Assembly (NCBI GenBank): GCA_001797675.1 | Contig: MGQB01000019.1 | Coordinates: 12,634-76,633, forward strand | DNA length: 64,000 bases | Direction: 5' to 3' | From: Deltaproteobacteria bacterium RBG_13_43_22 | GTDB lineage: Bacteria > Desulfobacterota > RBG-13-43-22 | Shown: piece after piece, positions 18,174-27,087 of the stretch | Layout: every line of letters starts with the position of its first letter | How positions within the stretch are numbered: position 1 is the stretch's first letter | Notes under the pieces: model-generated | The model's input: only the letters and a program-made list of their open reading frames with translations | What the model was told of the DNA's origin: nothing | Databases searched by the model: none | Made by a program: the position numbers and the translations under genes

Positions 18174-19483
18174 TCTTCCACCATCGGGGCCATTTGATTG
18201 AAAACAACCCGTCCTTCAACCATGGTCAGAACGGCCTTGCCTTTCAAGGTCCAGCCGTGAAAAGGGGAATTTTTACTTTTGGAAACAAAGGAACGGATAT
18301 CGACTTGAAATTCAAGATCAGGGTCGATGATGGTTAGATCAGCCGGGCCGGAAGGTTCAAGCCGGCCAAGGCCCGGCAGATTTAAGATCCGGGCCGGCCC
18401 TTGGGTCAACTTGGCAATGGCCTGGGGCAGGGTTAGGATACCCCGATGAACCAGATTGAGGGTCAGGGGAAGGGTGGTTTCCAGACCGATAATCCCCATG
18501 GCTGCCTGATCGAATTCGACTTCTTTTTCCAAAGCACTCTGGGGGGCATGGTCCGAGGCGATGACCTCAATGGTGCCGTCTTTAAGCCCTTTTTGTATGG
18601 CCTGGAGGTCATTTTTGGTCCTTAACGGGGGATTCATCTTGGCCAGGGTGTCAAATCCGATAACGGCCTCCTCGGTCAGGGAGAAATGATGAGGAGCGGT
18701 TTCGGCCGAGACGGGAAGCCCTTTTTTTTTGGCCTCACGGATCAATTGAACCGACCCGGCGGTACTGATATGGGCAATGTGCAGAGGGGTTTGGGTCATC
18801 TGGCAGAGTTGTATATCCCGATAAATCATGATTTCTTCAGCCGCCGAAGGGATACCGTGAAGTCCTAACCGGGTGGAAGTAGGGCCTTCATTCATGACCC
18901 CCGGCCGGCTCAGGGTAAGATCTTCGCAGTGGGCAATGATCGGGAGATCAAAGGCCTGGGCATATTCCATGGCCCGCCGCATTAACTGGCTGTTCATAAC
19001 CGGATTCCCGTCATCTGACAGGGCCACCACCCCGGCCGTTTTCAGTTCTCCGTATTCGGCCAGGGCCTCTCCTTTCAATCCGGCGCTTATAGCCCCGACG
19101 GGAAAGACCTTGGCCAGCCGGGCCTCTTTAGCCTTGTTCAGGATATATTCGGTAACCGACTGGTTGTCATTGACCGGAAGGGTATTGGCCATGCAGGCCA
19201 CGGCCGTGAATCCGCCGGTCACGGCCGCACGGGTACCGGTCAGGATGGTTTCTTTATATTCAAAACCGGGTTCTCTTAAATGGGTATGGATATCGATCAG
19301 TCCCGGGCAGACCACCAGTCCTTCGGCCGGGATGACCCGATAATCGGAAAGGGATTTTGTCCCTCTTTTCGGAGGAACGGGCTGCAAATCCATTATTCTC
19401 CCCTGATGAATATAGATATCCATCAGGTCGTCCACCTGATTTTGCGAGTCGATGACCCGGCCTCCTCTAATCAGCCATTTCAC
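18170..19483 (-). CDS. pyrC: Dihydroorotase (PyrC, class I)
   Basis: Catalyses ring closure of carbamoyl-aspartate to dihydroorotate, the third step of UMP synthesis. The 437 residues show the metal-binding opening [16 protein letters not shown] (near residue 62), later metal histidines in the segments PIIAHCED and LHIAHIST, and the catalytic-loop segment [11 protein letters not shown]. The length fits the class I enzymes found next to PyrB. The start overlaps the end of pyrB by 17 bases, and the stop overlaps the next gene by four, so pyrB-pyrC-regulator is one transcript. Class I enzymes often form a complex with aspartate carbamoyltransferase. Confidence 0.95.
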   Translation of the reverse strand: MKWLIRGGRVIDSQNQVDDLMDIYIHQGRIMDLQPVPPKRGTKSLSDYRVIPAEGLVVCPGLIDIHTHLREPGFEYKETILTGTRAAVTGGFTAVACMANTLPVNDNQSVTEYILNKAKEARLAKVFPVGAISAGLKGEALAEYGELKTAGVVALSDDGNPVMNSQLMRRAMEYAQAFDLPIIAHCEDLTLSRPGVMNEGPTSTRLGLHGIPSAAEEIMIYRDIQLCQMTQTPLHIAHISTAGSVQLIREAKKKGLPVSAETAPHHFSLTEEAVIGFDTLAKMNPPLRTKNDLQAIQKGLKDGTIEVIASDHAPQSALEKEVEFDQAAMGIIGLETTLPLTLNLVHRGILTLPQAIAKLTQGPARILNLPGLGRLEPSGPADLTIIDPDLEFQVDIRSFVSKSKNSPFHGWTLKGKAVLTMVEGRVVFNQMAPMVEE

Positions 19484-20405
19484 TTTTTTTACCTCCTAAG
19501 AGCAAGTAGAGCAGGGCCATGCGGACGGCCACCCCATTGGTCACCTGGTCGAGTATCACCGAATAGGGGCCGTCGGCCACTTCAGGATGGATTTCCACTC
19601 CCCGGTTGATCGGACCCGGATGCATAATAATGACATCCCGTTTGGCCTTGTTCATGGTTTCCAGGTTTAAGCCGAAGAACCGCGAATATTCTCGAAGGCT
19701 GGGGAAAAGCATCTGCTGTTGCCTTTCCAATTGGACCCGCAACATCATGATAACGTCGGCCCAGGCAACGGCCTCTTGGATTCGAGAAGTAACACCGACA
19801 TCCAGGGATTCGATAAAAGGGGGGATCATGGTGGGGGGACCGGCTACCATAACCTCGGCCCCCATGGTTTTAAGACCGATAATATTGGATCGGGCCACTC
19901 GGCTGTGGGCGATATCCCCGATGATGGCTACCTGTAATCCTTCGATACGGCCTTTTTTTTCGCGAATAGTCAGCAGATCCAGAAGGGCTTGGGTAGGGTG
20001 CTCATGCATGCCGTCCCCGGCGTTGATGATCGAGGGTTTGGTCATCCGGGAAAGCAGATGGGGGGCCCCGGCCATGGAATGGCGGATGACAATGACGTCC
20101 GGGTTCATGGCCTCTAAATTCCGGGCCGTGTCCACCAGGGTTTCTCCTTTAACCAAAGAACTGGTATTGGCCGAAAGACTTACCGTATCGGCACTGAGAC
20201 GTTTGGCGGCTATCTCAAACGAGGTTCTGGTTCGGGTGCTGGGTTCATGAAAAAAGTTGACCACTGTTTTTCCACGAAGGGTTGGGACTTTTTTTATGTC
20301 TCGAAAAGATATTTCCTTGAGGGATTCGGCCGTGGTCAGGATGGTTTCAATTTCTTCCCGGGTCAATCCTTCCATACCCAGCAGATGGTGGCGGTCGAAG
20401 TTCAT
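19467..20405 (-). CDS. pyrB: Aspartate carbamoyltransferase catalytic subunit (PyrB)
   Basis: Joins carbamoyl phosphate and aspartate, the committed step of pyrimidine synthesis. The 312 residues carry the carbamoyl-phosphate site STRTRTSFE (about 55-63), HPTQALLD near residue 140 and the C-terminal [11 protein letters not shown]. No pyrI regulatory subunit is present. The ATG has an AAGGAA site. A strong intrinsic terminator lies only 20 bases upstream, and the stop codon of a 30-codon leader peptide overlaps this ATG, so expression is very likely controlled by attenuation (see 20402 and 20425). Confidence 0.96.
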   Translation of the reverse strand: MNFDRHHLLGMEGLTREEIETILTTAESLKEISFRDIKKVPTLRGKTVVNFFHEPSTRTRTSFEIAAKRLSADTVSLSANTSSLVKGETLVDTARNLEAMNPDVIVIRHSMAGAPHLLSRMTKPSIINAGDGMHEHPTQALLDLLTIREKKGRIEGLQVAIIGDIAHSRVARSNIIGLKTMGAEVMVAGPPTMIPPFIESLDVGVTSRIQEAVAWADVIMMLRVQLERQQQMLFPSLREYSRFFGLNLETMNKAKRDVIIMHPGPINRGVEIHPEVADGPYSVILDQVTNGVAVRMALLYLLLGGKKSEMAD

Positions 20406-20494
20406 AAAATTTCCTTTTTAGGGTCAAAAAAAACCCCCTCGGCCTTCGGCAGCGAGGGGGTCTCAAAAGACCTGTTATATAGAAACCAAGACAT
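20402..20494 (-). CDS. pyrL-like leader peptide (30 residues) upstream of pyrB
   Basis: A 30-codon reading frame starts at ATG 20494 behind a GGAG site (20499-20502, 5-base spacing). It opens [10 protein letters not shown], reads straight through the attenuator hairpin and ends with TGA overlapping the pyrB ATG (ATGA). The early codons are U-rich in the message, which could slow polymerase when UTP is low. This layout parallels the enterobacterial pyrBI leader, where a translating ribosome close behind a paused polymerase blocks the terminator. An upstream in-frame ATG at 20536 would give 44 residues but has no ribosome site. The function is inferred from layout alone. Confidence 0.65.
   Translation of the reverse strand: MSWFLYNRSFETPSLPKAEGVFFDPKKEIL
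20425..20461 (-). terminator. Attenuator (intrinsic terminator) in the pyrB leader
   Basis: Read leftward, CCCCCTCG and CGAGGGGG form an 8-bp stem with an inner GCC/GGC pair, followed by eight T residues. It ends about 20 bases before the pyrB start and lies inside the leader peptide frame. A small upstream stem GGTCT/AGACC (near 20460-20473) partly overlaps it and could compete. Confidence 0.88.
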
Positions 20495-20597
20495 TAGCTC
20501 TCCTTTTTCATTCTTCGTTGTTGCATGGCAGAGCATGAGGGTAACAAAATACGATATTTATCTTCCCAGTAACCAATTCAACTTTAATTAACATTTA

Positions 20598-20625
20598 TAT
20601 TTAACATGTTGGATTAAAATGTCAA
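20598..20625 (-). promoter_or_regulatory. Probable sigma-70 promoter of the pyr operon
   Basis: On the minus strand TTGACA (20625-20620) is followed after 16 bases by TAAATA (20603-20598). The transcript would begin near 20590 and carry a leader of roughly 185 bases that includes the leader peptide and attenuator. Confidence 0.65.
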
Positions 20626-20661
20626 GAAAGTTTTAAAGAAAAAAATAAAGAAAAAAATTCC

Positions 20662-20690
20662 TTGACGAAAGAAGGAGGGGATGTTAAATT
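20662..20690 (+). promoter_or_regulatory. Probable sigma-70 promoter of panCD
   Basis: TTGACG (20662-20667), a 17-base spacer and TAAATT (20685-20690). It is divergent from the pyr promoter 40-60 bases away. Transcription would start near 20697 and give a leader of about 120 bases before panC. Confidence 0.6.
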
Positions 20691-20737
20691 ATTTTCAAGC
20701 CTTACCCAATAATTTTAGGAAACAATTAAAAGGCGGC

Positions 20738-20816
20738 TTGGATCCAACGTGTGTTGGACTGAGACTTCCAACAAAGACGTGTCAAAGCCTCTGGAGGAAG
20801 TCCAGGGGCTTTTTTT
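20738..20816 (+). promoter_or_regulatory. Structured panC leader with terminator (pan-motif-like candidate)
   Basis: The leader holds a two-part hairpin (TTGGA 20738-20742 with TCCAA 20767-20771; TCCAAC 20743-20748 with GTTGGA 20753-20758; an 8-base bulge on the 3' side). An intrinsic terminator follows: AGCCTCTGGA (20786-20795) with TCCAGGGGCT (20801-20810) and a 7-T tract that touches the panC ATG. GACTTCC (20763-20769) is complementary to GGAAGTC (20796-20802), so an alternative antiterminator pairing exists. The likely ribosome site AGGGG is inside the terminator stem. The pan RNA motif is known upstream of pantothenate genes in Deltaproteobacteria; whether this is that motif needs a covariance search. 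Confidence 0.65.
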
Positions 20817-21671
20817 ATGGAAATTATTAGAGATATTGAAAAGATGCAGTCCAGGGCCGAGAAGACTCGGCAAGGAGGGAAAAGGATCGCCCTGGTGCCG
20901 ACCATGGGAGCTCTCCATGAGGGACATCTGGCTTTAATGGATTATGGCCGGGAGAAAGCCAATCTGTTGGTGGTCAGTATTTTTGTCAACCCCATCCAGT
21001 TTGGACCCAAGGAGGATTTTGAGAAATACCCCCGGGACCTTCAAAAAGATAGCCGGTTGACGGAAAAAAGAGGAGTGGACCTTATTTTTTCCCCGGAAAT
21101 CAAGGCCTTTTACCCGGAGTTTTTTCAGACTTATGTAACGGTGGAAAAAGTGACCCAAAATTTATGCGGGGCCAGCCGGCCCGGGCATTTTCGGGGGGTT
21201 ACGACCGTGGTCTGCAAACTCTTTAATATTGTCAAACCCCATCTGGCCATTTTCGGGCAAAAAGATTTTCAACAGTTGATCGCCATTCAACAAATGGTTG
21301 AGGATCTGCATATGGATGTGGAAGTAGTCGGCCGGCCGACCATCAGGGAAGATGACGGACTGGCCATGAGCTCCCGCAATGTCTTTCTTTCCCCGGAAGA
21401 AAGGATTTCAGCCCGATCCCTTTTCCAGGCCATGCAGGAGGGTCAAAGTCTTTTTCGGATGGGCGAAAGGAAAACAGAAGTTTTATTAAACCGGGTTAGG
21501 GGTTTAATTATGGAACAACCTTTCACTCGGATTGATTATGCCAAGATCTGCCACCCTCGGACCCTTGAAGAGGTGAAGGTTGTTGAAGGTCGGGGTGTTT
21601 TAGCCTTGGCGGTGTGGGTGGGCGCCACCCGCCTGATAGATAATTGTTTATTGGAGGATAAAGGACAATGA
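20817..21671 (+). CDS. panC: Pantothenate synthetase (PanC)
   Basis: Condenses pantoate with beta-alanine using ATP, the last step of pantothenate (vitamin B5) synthesis. The 284 residues include the HIGH-like motif in [10 protein letters not shown] (about 28-37), the segment [12 protein letters not shown], the KDFQQL segment and the KMSKS-like MSSRN (about 183-187). The usual PanC start [11 protein letters not shown] sits directly at the ATG, so the start is firm although the only ribosome site lies in the leader hairpin. It is translationally coupled to panD through an ATGA overlap; panB is not in the window. Confidence 0.96.
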   Translation: MEIIRDIEKMQSRAEKTRQGGKRIALVPTMGALHEGHLALMDYGREKANLLVVSIFVNPIQFGPKEDFEKYPRDLQKDSRLTEKRGVDLIFSPEIKAFYPEFFQTYVTVEKVTQNLCGASRPGHFRGVTTVVCKLFNIVKPHLAIFGQKDFQQLIAIQQMVEDLHMDVEVVGRPTIREDDGLAMSSRNVFLSPEERISARSLFQAMQEGQSLFRMGERKTEVLLNRVRGLIMEQPFTRIDYAKICHPRTLEEVKVVEGRGVLALAVWVGATRLIDNCLLEDKGQ

Positions 21672-22027
21672 CCAGGACTCTTTTAAAATCTAAAATTCAC
21701 CGGGCAACCATTACGGAAAGCAATCTCCACTATGAAGGGAGTATGACCATCGATCAGGACCTGATGGAAGCCGCTGATATTATTCCTTACGAACAGATCC
21801 AGGTTTATAATATCGCCAATGGCGAACGGTTCGCCACCTATGCCCTGGAAGGCCCCAGAGGCTCCGGCGTGATATGTCTGAACGGGGCTGCGGCCCGAAA
21901 AGGAGTCGTCGGCGATCTCGTTATTATTGCCACCTATACCGCTATGGAGGAAAAGGAGCTTAAAAATTTTAAACCCAAGGTGGTTCAAGTGGACTCCCGT
22001 AACCGTCACCGGCTTAAGGCGGCATAA
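21668..22027 (+). CDS. panD: Aspartate 1-decarboxylase precursor (PanD)
   Basis: Makes beta-alanine from aspartate for pantothenate synthesis. The 119 residues have the self-cleavage site Gly24-Ser25 (in HYEGSMTID), where Ser25 becomes the pyruvoyl cofactor after autocatalytic cutting. Further family features are Tyr57-like TYALEG, the segment [14 protein letters not shown] and DLVIIATY near residue 85. Its length matches bacterial PanD. The ATG overlaps the panC stop by four bases, so beta-alanine supply and its use are co-expressed. Confidence 0.96.
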   Translation: MTRTLLKSKIHRATITESNLHYEGSMTIDQDLMEAADIIPYEQIQVYNIANGERFATYALEGPRGSGVICLNGAAARKGVVGDLVIIATYTAMEEKELKNFKPKVVQVDSRNRHRLKAA

Positions 22028-22080
22028 ACAGGAAAGTGAAAAGCTGATTTTATTCAGGCTGATTTATTGTGTTTCCGGTT

Positions 22081-22167
22081 AGACGGACAAGGAGCCTTTT
22101 TTGTGAGGAGTGAAAAGTGATGAGAGATGAGATAGAATTAGATTTTTCTTGTCCGTCTTCTCCTTGT
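22081..22167. repeat. Intergenic inverted repeat between panD and the DUF502 gene
   Basis: AGACGGACAAG (22081-22091) and CTTGTCCGTCT (22148-22158) are perfect 11-bp complements, and ACAAGGAG / CTCCTTGT form a second shifted pair. A stretch of AGTGA/GATGAGA-like words fills the centre. The remainder of the 228-base gap shows nothing else. It belongs to or resembles the word-built class found elsewhere in the window. Confidence 0.6.
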
Positions 22168-22255
22168 CGCAGGTCCCTTGTTCGGCCATCCGGTATCAAA
22201 GAGCCCTCCCACCTTGATGGGCCGGGGGACATCAGCCAGTAAAGGGAATCTTTAG

Positions 22256-22891
22256 ATGATACAGTTCAAGGCTTGGTTGAAGAATTATCTCTTGACCGGA
22301 TTAATCGTTGTTGTTCCGATTACCATCACCGTTTATATTATTCAAACCCTAATCGGGGTTATGGATGACTTCCTGTCTTTTGTTCCTAATGCCTATCATC
22401 CCGATACCCTGCTGGGTTTTCACCTTCCCGGTCTGGGATTGGTTTTGGTGACCATTCTTGTTTTTCTGATCGGACTGTTGACCCATAGTTATATTGGGAA
22501 TAAAGTGGTTGAAATATGGGACCTGCTGGTCGGGCGGATCCCTCTGGTCCGAAATATTTACCAGGCTATCAAACAATTTACCGAGGCTGTCTGTAGTAAT
22601 ACCGGTAGCCATTTCAAACAGGTGGTCATGCTGGAGTTCCCCAGACCTGGTCTGTATTCCATTGGATTTTTGGCCGGGCCGGCCAAAGGGGAAATTGAAA
22701 CCCGGGCCGGTCAACCGGTAATGAGTATTTTTATCCCCTGTACACCCAATCCGACGACCGGGTATTATGTGCTGATCCCGGAAAAAGACTTGATCCCTCT
22801 GGATATGAGTGTGGAAGAGGCCTTTAAGCTGATCGTTTCCAGCGGATTGGTTCTGCCGAATCCGCACCAGCACCTATCCGTTAAGAACTGA
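22256..22891 (+). CDS. DUF502 family membrane protein
   Basis: The 211-residue protein starts with a short basic stretch (FKAWLKNYLLTGLIVVVPITITVYI), then a helix (about 10-32), an extracytoplasmic loop and a second helix (about 60-80), followed by a soluble C-terminal half. This is the DUF502 pattern, with conserved IPLVRNIYQAIKQ and later FIPCTPNPTTGYYVLIP. The family is widespread in Gram-negative bacteria and its role is not established. It follows panCD with a 228-base gap and precedes the promoter of the sensor kinase gene; co-regulation with either is not shown. Confidence 0.85.
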   Translation: MIQFKAWLKNYLLTGLIVVVPITITVYIIQTLIGVMDDFLSFVPNAYHPDTLLGFHLPGLGLVLVTILVFLIGLLTHSYIGNKVVEIWDLLVGRIPLVRNIYQAIKQFTEAVCSNTGSHFKQVVMLEFPRPGLYSIGFLAGPAKGEIETRAGQPVMSIFIPCTPNPTTGYYVLIPEKDLIPLDMSVEEAFKLIVSSGLVLPNPHQHLSVKN

Positions 22892-22925
22892 GGAGTTCGA
22901 GTCTGGTTTTTTCCTGTTTTTCCCC

Positions 22926-22954
22926 TTGACCCTGCCTTTTTCTTATTTTATACT
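22926..22954 (+). promoter_or_regulatory. Sigma-70 promoter of the sensor kinase pair
   Basis: TTGACC (22926-22931), a 17-base spacer and TATACT (22949-22954) give a near-consensus promoter about 75 bases before the kinase ATG. Confidence 0.7.
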
Positions 22955-23028
22955 TTGGGCGTCTAAAAACAAGAAACATCTCCAATTAATCCGCCGCATT
23001 TGAATTGTTTTCAATTGAGGTTTTGTTC

Positions 23029-24513
23029 ATGGGTTTGGAAACAGAAAACAAATATTTATTAAAGGCCGTTGAGGCCTTTAATAGACGCTTGATCGTAATT
23101 TCCCCGGAATATAAAATTTTGGCGGTCAACGACTCCGGGGAGGGATTTGATCATTCAAAGGTCATCGGCGGTCTTTGTCATCAGATTTTTTACGATCGCC
23201 CGGAACCCTGCCTCAACTGTCCGGTTCGAAAATGCAAAGAAACCGGCCGCCCGGCCATGCAGCCAAAACCGGGAGAATATGCCGACCCCGGGAAAATACC
23301 TTGTCTCTACGCTTATCCGATTTTCAACGATGATATTATTGAAGCCTTCGTGAGCTTGGACTTCGACCTTCCGGTTCGTGGTGAGTTCGAAGACAAGGCA
23401 CAGAGTTCGAATGCCTTCCTTCGCAACCTGATCCTCAGTGCTGTGGACGGTGTCATTGCCGCCGACAAGAAAGGCCGGATCCTGATTTTCAACGACATGG
23501 CGGCTGAACTTTTCGGTTACAGCGTGGAAGAGGCTATGGAAAGCCTGGACATACGGGATATCTATCCCGGTCAAAAGGAATTGGAGGTTATGAAGGCCCT
23601 GCGCAGCGAGGATTACGGCGGACGGGGCAAACTGCGATCCTATGAGGTGGAAGTTCTCCATAAGAGAGGTGAACACATCCCCATCAATCTGAATGCCTCT
23701 ATCGTCTATGAAGGGGATCGGGAAGTGGCGACGATCGGCTTTTTTCATGACCAACGCGGAATCAACCAGATGAAAGCCGAATTGGAAAAAACGCAGATGC
23801 AGTTGCTGCAATCCGAAAAAATGGCTTCCCTGGGCAAGCTGGCTGCCGGGGTGGCCCATCAGCTTAATAATCCCCTGTCCGGTATCACCCTGTTTACCAA
23901 ATTGGTCATGGAAGAATACAACCTCGAAGAGGGTGCCAGGAAAGACCTCTCTCGGGTGATGGAGGATGCCGAACGCTGCCGGGACACCGTTAAGGAATTG
24001 CTGGAATTCGCCCGCCAGACCAAGCATATCAGGCGGCCGCACGACATTAACCGGGCCATTACCCGGACCCTCTTTCTGTTGGAAAATCAAACGCTGTTTC
24101 AGAACATTGTCATCGAAAGGGATCTGGCTCCAACCTTGCCGCCTGTACACAGCGACATCCAGCAACTGAACCATATGTTTATGAACATTATTCTAAACGC
24201 CGCCCAGGCCATGGAGGGGAACGGCCGATTGGGCATTAAGACTATTTTTGTTTCCGAAAAAAAACAGGTTCGTATCAAAATTTCAGATACCGGGCCGGGT
24301 ATTCCCGATAAAATCCTTTCCCATATCTTTGATCCCTTCTTTACCACCAAACAGGAAGGGGAGGGCACCGGACTGGGATTAAGCCTGGTTTACGGGATTG
24401 TGCAAAACCAAGGCGGTGAAATCAAGGTTCAGAGTATCCCGGGTAAAGGGGCAACCTTTATCATCGACCTGCCCATCATGCCGAAAGAAGACGGAGGAAG
24501 CCGAAGTGAATAG
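23029..24513 (+). CDS. PAS sensor histidine kinase with N-terminal cysteine cluster
   Basis: A 494-residue soluble kinase with no membrane helix. The N-terminal PAS-like part (1-110) carries Cys50, Cys61, Cys64 and Cys69 ([15 protein letters not shown]...C), a pattern that could bind a metal or iron-sulfur centre. A second PAS domain (about 130-240) precedes the phospho-acceptor region ([14 protein letters not shown], about 275) and an HATPase domain with N, G1 and G2 boxes ([20 protein letters not shown]). I chose ATG 23029 because GAGG lies 8 bases upstream; a TTG 24 bases earlier is possible. The gene overlaps the next kinase gene by eight bases, so the two work together. Confidence 0.85.
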   Translation: MGLETENKYLLKAVEAFNRRLIVISPEYKILAVNDSGEGFDHSKVIGGLCHQIFYDRPEPCLNCPVRKCKETGRPAMQPKPGEYADPGKIPCLYAYPIFNDDIIEAFVSLDFDLPVRGEFEDKAQSSNAFLRNLILSAVDGVIAADKKGRILIFNDMAAELFGYSVEEAMESLDIRDIYPGQKELEVMKALRSEDYGGRGKLRSYEVEVLHKRGEHIPINLNASIVYEGDREVATIGFFHDQRGINQMKAELEKTQMQLLQSEKMASLGKLAAGVAHQLNNPLSGITLFTKLVMEEYNLEEGARKDLSRVMEDAERCRDTVKELLEFARQTKHIRRPHDINRAITRTLFLLENQTLFQNIVIERDLAPTLPPVHSDIQQLNHMFMNIILNAAQAMEGNGRLGIKTIFVSEKKQVRIKISDTGPGIPDKILSHIFDPFFTTKQEGEGTGLGLSLVYGIVQNQGGEIKVQSIPGKGATFIIDLPIMPKEDGGSRSE

Positions 24514-25999
24514 AGAGGTCGAGGGAATACGGATTCTGGTGGTGGACGATGAACGGGACATCCGGGATGCTTCGGAACGCATTCTGAGCCGTGTCGGTTT
24601 TCAATTGTACACGGCCAAACGGGGGGAGGAAGCCCTCCAGGTCTTCAAAGAGGCCCATCCGGCCATCGTACTTCTCGATTTAAAGATGCCTGGGATGGAC
24701 GGCATGGAGGTTCTTAAGCGCCTTCGGGAATGGGACCCCTCTATTCTGGTGATTGTCATCACCGGTTATGCTACTGTCGAAACGGCCATTGAAGCCATGA
24801 AGCAGGGCGCCTATGATTTTATCTCCAAGCCTTTCGAACCGGATCAGTTGCGCATCGTCGTCAATCGGGCGGCTGAAAAAATCCGTCTGACCCGGGAAGC
24901 CAAAAATCTGGAACAGGAAAAAGCGCGCACCCTATCCGATTTAGACACCGAAAAGAGCCGCATGAGGACTATCATCGAATCGCTGCCGGATGGAGTTATG
25001 GTCACCAACATCAGCGGGCAGGTGGTGCTGATCAACCTGTCCTGCAAGCATATGTTGAAACTCCCCCCCGACACCACACCGGGCCGGCCTATTCAGGATT
25101 ATGTGTCGGATGAAGCCTTGTGCAATCTGGGTCTGGATATTTCCAGAGGGAAATATGTGGATTACGGTGATATCCCCGAGCATGAGTTCACCCTGTCCGA
25201 TGGAACCTATCTGCGAGCCATAGCCCAGCCGGTATTGGGAGAAAGAAAGGAGTGTCTGGGAGCAATCTTGAATTTAATTGACATTACCAGCATGAAGGCT
25301 CTAGACCGCCTCAAGTCGGAATTCGTAGCCAAGGTTTCCCATGAATTGCGTTCGCCCTTGTCAACCATCCATGAACAGATCGCCGTTGTTGTCGGCGACT
25401 TAGTAAGCAGTCAGCCCCAACAACACCAACACCTGCTGGCCCGGGCTAAGGAAAAAACTCAGGGTTTGATCTCTTTGATCGGTGATTTGCTCGACTTGTC
25501 GCGAATCGAGGAAGGGATCACCGGCCGAGAACCTAAACCGGTCCGGCTGGAAGAATTGCTAAAAGGCATCGTGGATTTTCTTTCTACCAGGGCCTCGACC
25601 AAAAACCAAACACTGTCCCTCGATATTTTGTTAGAAAACCTGCCTGAAATCAATGCCGATCCATTGGCGTTGGAAAGCATTTTTGGAAACCTGATCACCA
25701 ACGCCATCACGTACACACAGGAAGGGGGTCGCATTCGAGTTGAATTGGACAAGGCCGGTATCAATATCAGAGTAAAAGTAGTGGACAACGGCTTCGGTAT
25801 TGACGAAAAATATATCGACAAAATTTTCGATCGATTTTACCGGGTGAAGGATGAAAGAACGCGTTATATCACCGGGACAGGACTTGGACTTCCCATTGTA
25901 AAGGGGTTGGTGGATTCTCTAGGGGGGATCATTGAAGTGACAAGCTCTTTGGGTGAGGGATCGACCTTCACGGTTCTGCTTCCGGTACAGCAGGGTTGA
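24506..25999 (+). CDS. Receiver-PAS-histidine kinase (receiver first)
   Basis: The 497-residue protein has a receiver domain at its N-terminus (DD 14-15, phospho-Asp 58 in VLLDLKMPG), a coiled linker, a PAS domain (about 150-255), a HisKA region (VSHELRSPLSTI, about 278) and an HATPase domain (VVDNGFGI, GTGLGLPIVKGL). Placing the receiver before the kinase suggests it accepts phosphate from the upstream Cys-PAS kinase and then relays onward. I set the start at GTG 24506 because GGAGG lies 8 bases before it and the receiver begins at once. The ultimate output is unknown: the sigma-54 regulator at 34.2 kb or the single receiver at 27.1 kb are possible. Confidence 0.83.
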   Translation: MNREVEGIRILVVDDERDIRDASERILSRVGFQLYTAKRGEEALQVFKEAHPAIVLLDLKMPGMDGMEVLKRLREWDPSILVIVITGYATVETAIEAMKQGAYDFISKPFEPDQLRIVVNRAAEKIRLTREAKNLEQEKARTLSDLDTEKSRMRTIIESLPDGVMVTNISGQVVLINLSCKHMLKLPPDTTPGRPIQDYVSDEALCNLGLDISRGKYVDYGDIPEHEFTLSDGTYLRAIAQPVLGERKECLGAILNLIDITSMKALDRLKSEFVAKVSHELRSPLSTIHEQIAVVVGDLVSSQPQQHQHLLARAKEKTQGLISLIGDLLDLSRIEEGITGREPKPVRLEELLKGIVDFLSTRASTKNQTLSLDILLENLPEINADPLALESIFGNLITNAITYTQEGGRIRVELDKAGINIRVKVVDNGFGIDEKYIDKIFDRFYRVKDERTRYITGTGLGLPIVKGLVDSLGGIIEVTSSLGEGSTFTVLLPVQQG

Positions 26000-26020
26000 G
26001 CCTAACTATTTTTGGATTAT

Positions 26021-26088
26021 TGTTGCGGGTTGCGGGTTACGAGTTCTGGGATAAAGGCCTTTGATTTCTAAACCCGCAACCCGCAACA
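26021..26088. repeat. Word-built inverted repeat (GTTGCGGGTT type)
   Basis: The left arm (26021-26038) is two and a half copies of the word TGCGGGT. The right arm (26071-26088) is its exact 18-bp complement. The 32-base centre is unrelated. It lies between convergent genes (kinase and aroE-like) and could act as a two-way transcript end, though no T-tract follows. Confidence 0.8.
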
Positions 26089-26142
26089 GAAAAATTTAAA
26101 ATATTCTTTGTTAGCCTGAAGAAAGATTTGTCTGAAAGTAAT

Positions 26143-26970
26143 TTACCTTCCCCCTTCATTCTCCTGTAGAGCGTTTAGAAACTCCTCCGGAGGAACTTGC
26201 AATCCGGTCCACAAGGCAAAAGTCCTTCGCGCCTGGTAGGCCAGGGCCGACAGCCCGTCCATAAAACGAATGTTTTTGGAGTGGGCCAATTCTTCCCAAA
26301 AATTTTTTTGGCGGCCGTAATTGAGGTCAAAAACCAACTGGCAGCCGGGGATGTCGAGATGACTCACCAGATCGGCCATTTCCGGGGATTCATCACGGCT
26401 GGAAACGGCCGTGGCGTTGACCACGATATCCACCGGCCATGAGCGATTGGATAATAACCTCATATTCAGCGGCTCCCCACCGAAAGCGCCGATAATGGAC
26501 TCTGTTTTTTCCATCTGACGCCCGGCGACATAGATGGTGGCCGCCCGCAGCCAGTTTAAAATAAACACTACAGCCCTGGCTGCGCCGCCGGTTCCAAAAA
26601 CCAGCGCCGCCTTCCCGTCCACATTAAATCCCGCTTCATTGAGTGCATCCATAACGCCAATGGCGTTCGTATTATATCCCTTGAGACGATCCCCATCCCG
26701 GACAACGGTATTAACTGCGCCAATGATGTTGGCGCCTTCGGAAAGAATATCCAGCATTGGAAGGACGGCTTCCTTATAGGGGACGGTGATGCTGGCTCCG
26801 GCTATATGCAGTATCCGGATACTTTGAATGGCCTGTCCAAGATCCTGGGGCTTGACGACGAAGGGAACATAGGTCCCATTTATCCCTTGGCGTTTCAGGA
26901 CCCGGGAAAACATGATCGGAGATTTAGATTGTCCTGCCCGTTCGTCACTGAGGATACAGAAGACCTTCAT
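26143..26970 (-). CDS. Shikimate dehydrogenase-like protein with altered active site
   Basis: The 275 residues follow the AroE fold: an N-terminal substrate domain with the catalytic Lys region SITVPYKEA (about 62-70) and a C-terminal NADP-binding domain (VFGTGGAARAVV). In AroE the catalytic Lys works with an Asp in the motif NTD; here the motif reads GYNTNAIG, so that Asp is Asn. The enzyme may therefore use another substrate or be inactive on shikimate. It lies downstream of the C1/HdrA cluster, separated by repeat elements, rather than with other aromatic amino-acid genes. Family assignment is firm; function is not, so I give no symbol. Confidence 0.75.
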   Translation of the reverse strand: MKVFCILSDERAGQSKSPIMFSRVLKRQGINGTYVPFVVKPQDLGQAIQSIRILHIAGASITVPYKEAVLPMLDILSEGANIIGAVNTVVRDGDRLKGYNTNAIGVMDALNEAGFNVDGKAALVFGTGGAARAVVFILNWLRAATIYVAGRQMEKTESIIGAFGGEPLNMRLLSNRSWPVDIVVNATAVSSRDESPEMADLVSHLDIPGCQLVFDLNYGRQKNFWEELAHSKNIRFMDGLSALAYQARRTFALWTGLQVPPEEFLNALQENEGGR

Positions 26971-27004
26971 CGTAAAAATCCATGAAAAGGATTCAAGGGA
27001 GCAT

Positions 27005-27082
27005 GGGGGCGATAGACAATGGGCAATAGGTCCCCTCTATTATTCTTTTCCTGTAACCGACAGCCTCTCGCCCATTGCCTCC
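27005..27082. repeat. Word-built inverted repeat (GGGCAATAGG type)
   Basis: The left arm (27005-27030) has GGCGATAG and GGGCAATAGG words. The right arm (27063-27082) has complementary CTCGCCCATTGCCTCC. It sits between the aroE-like gene and the CheY-like receiver gene. Confidence 0.65.
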
Positions 27083-27087
27083 TTTTT

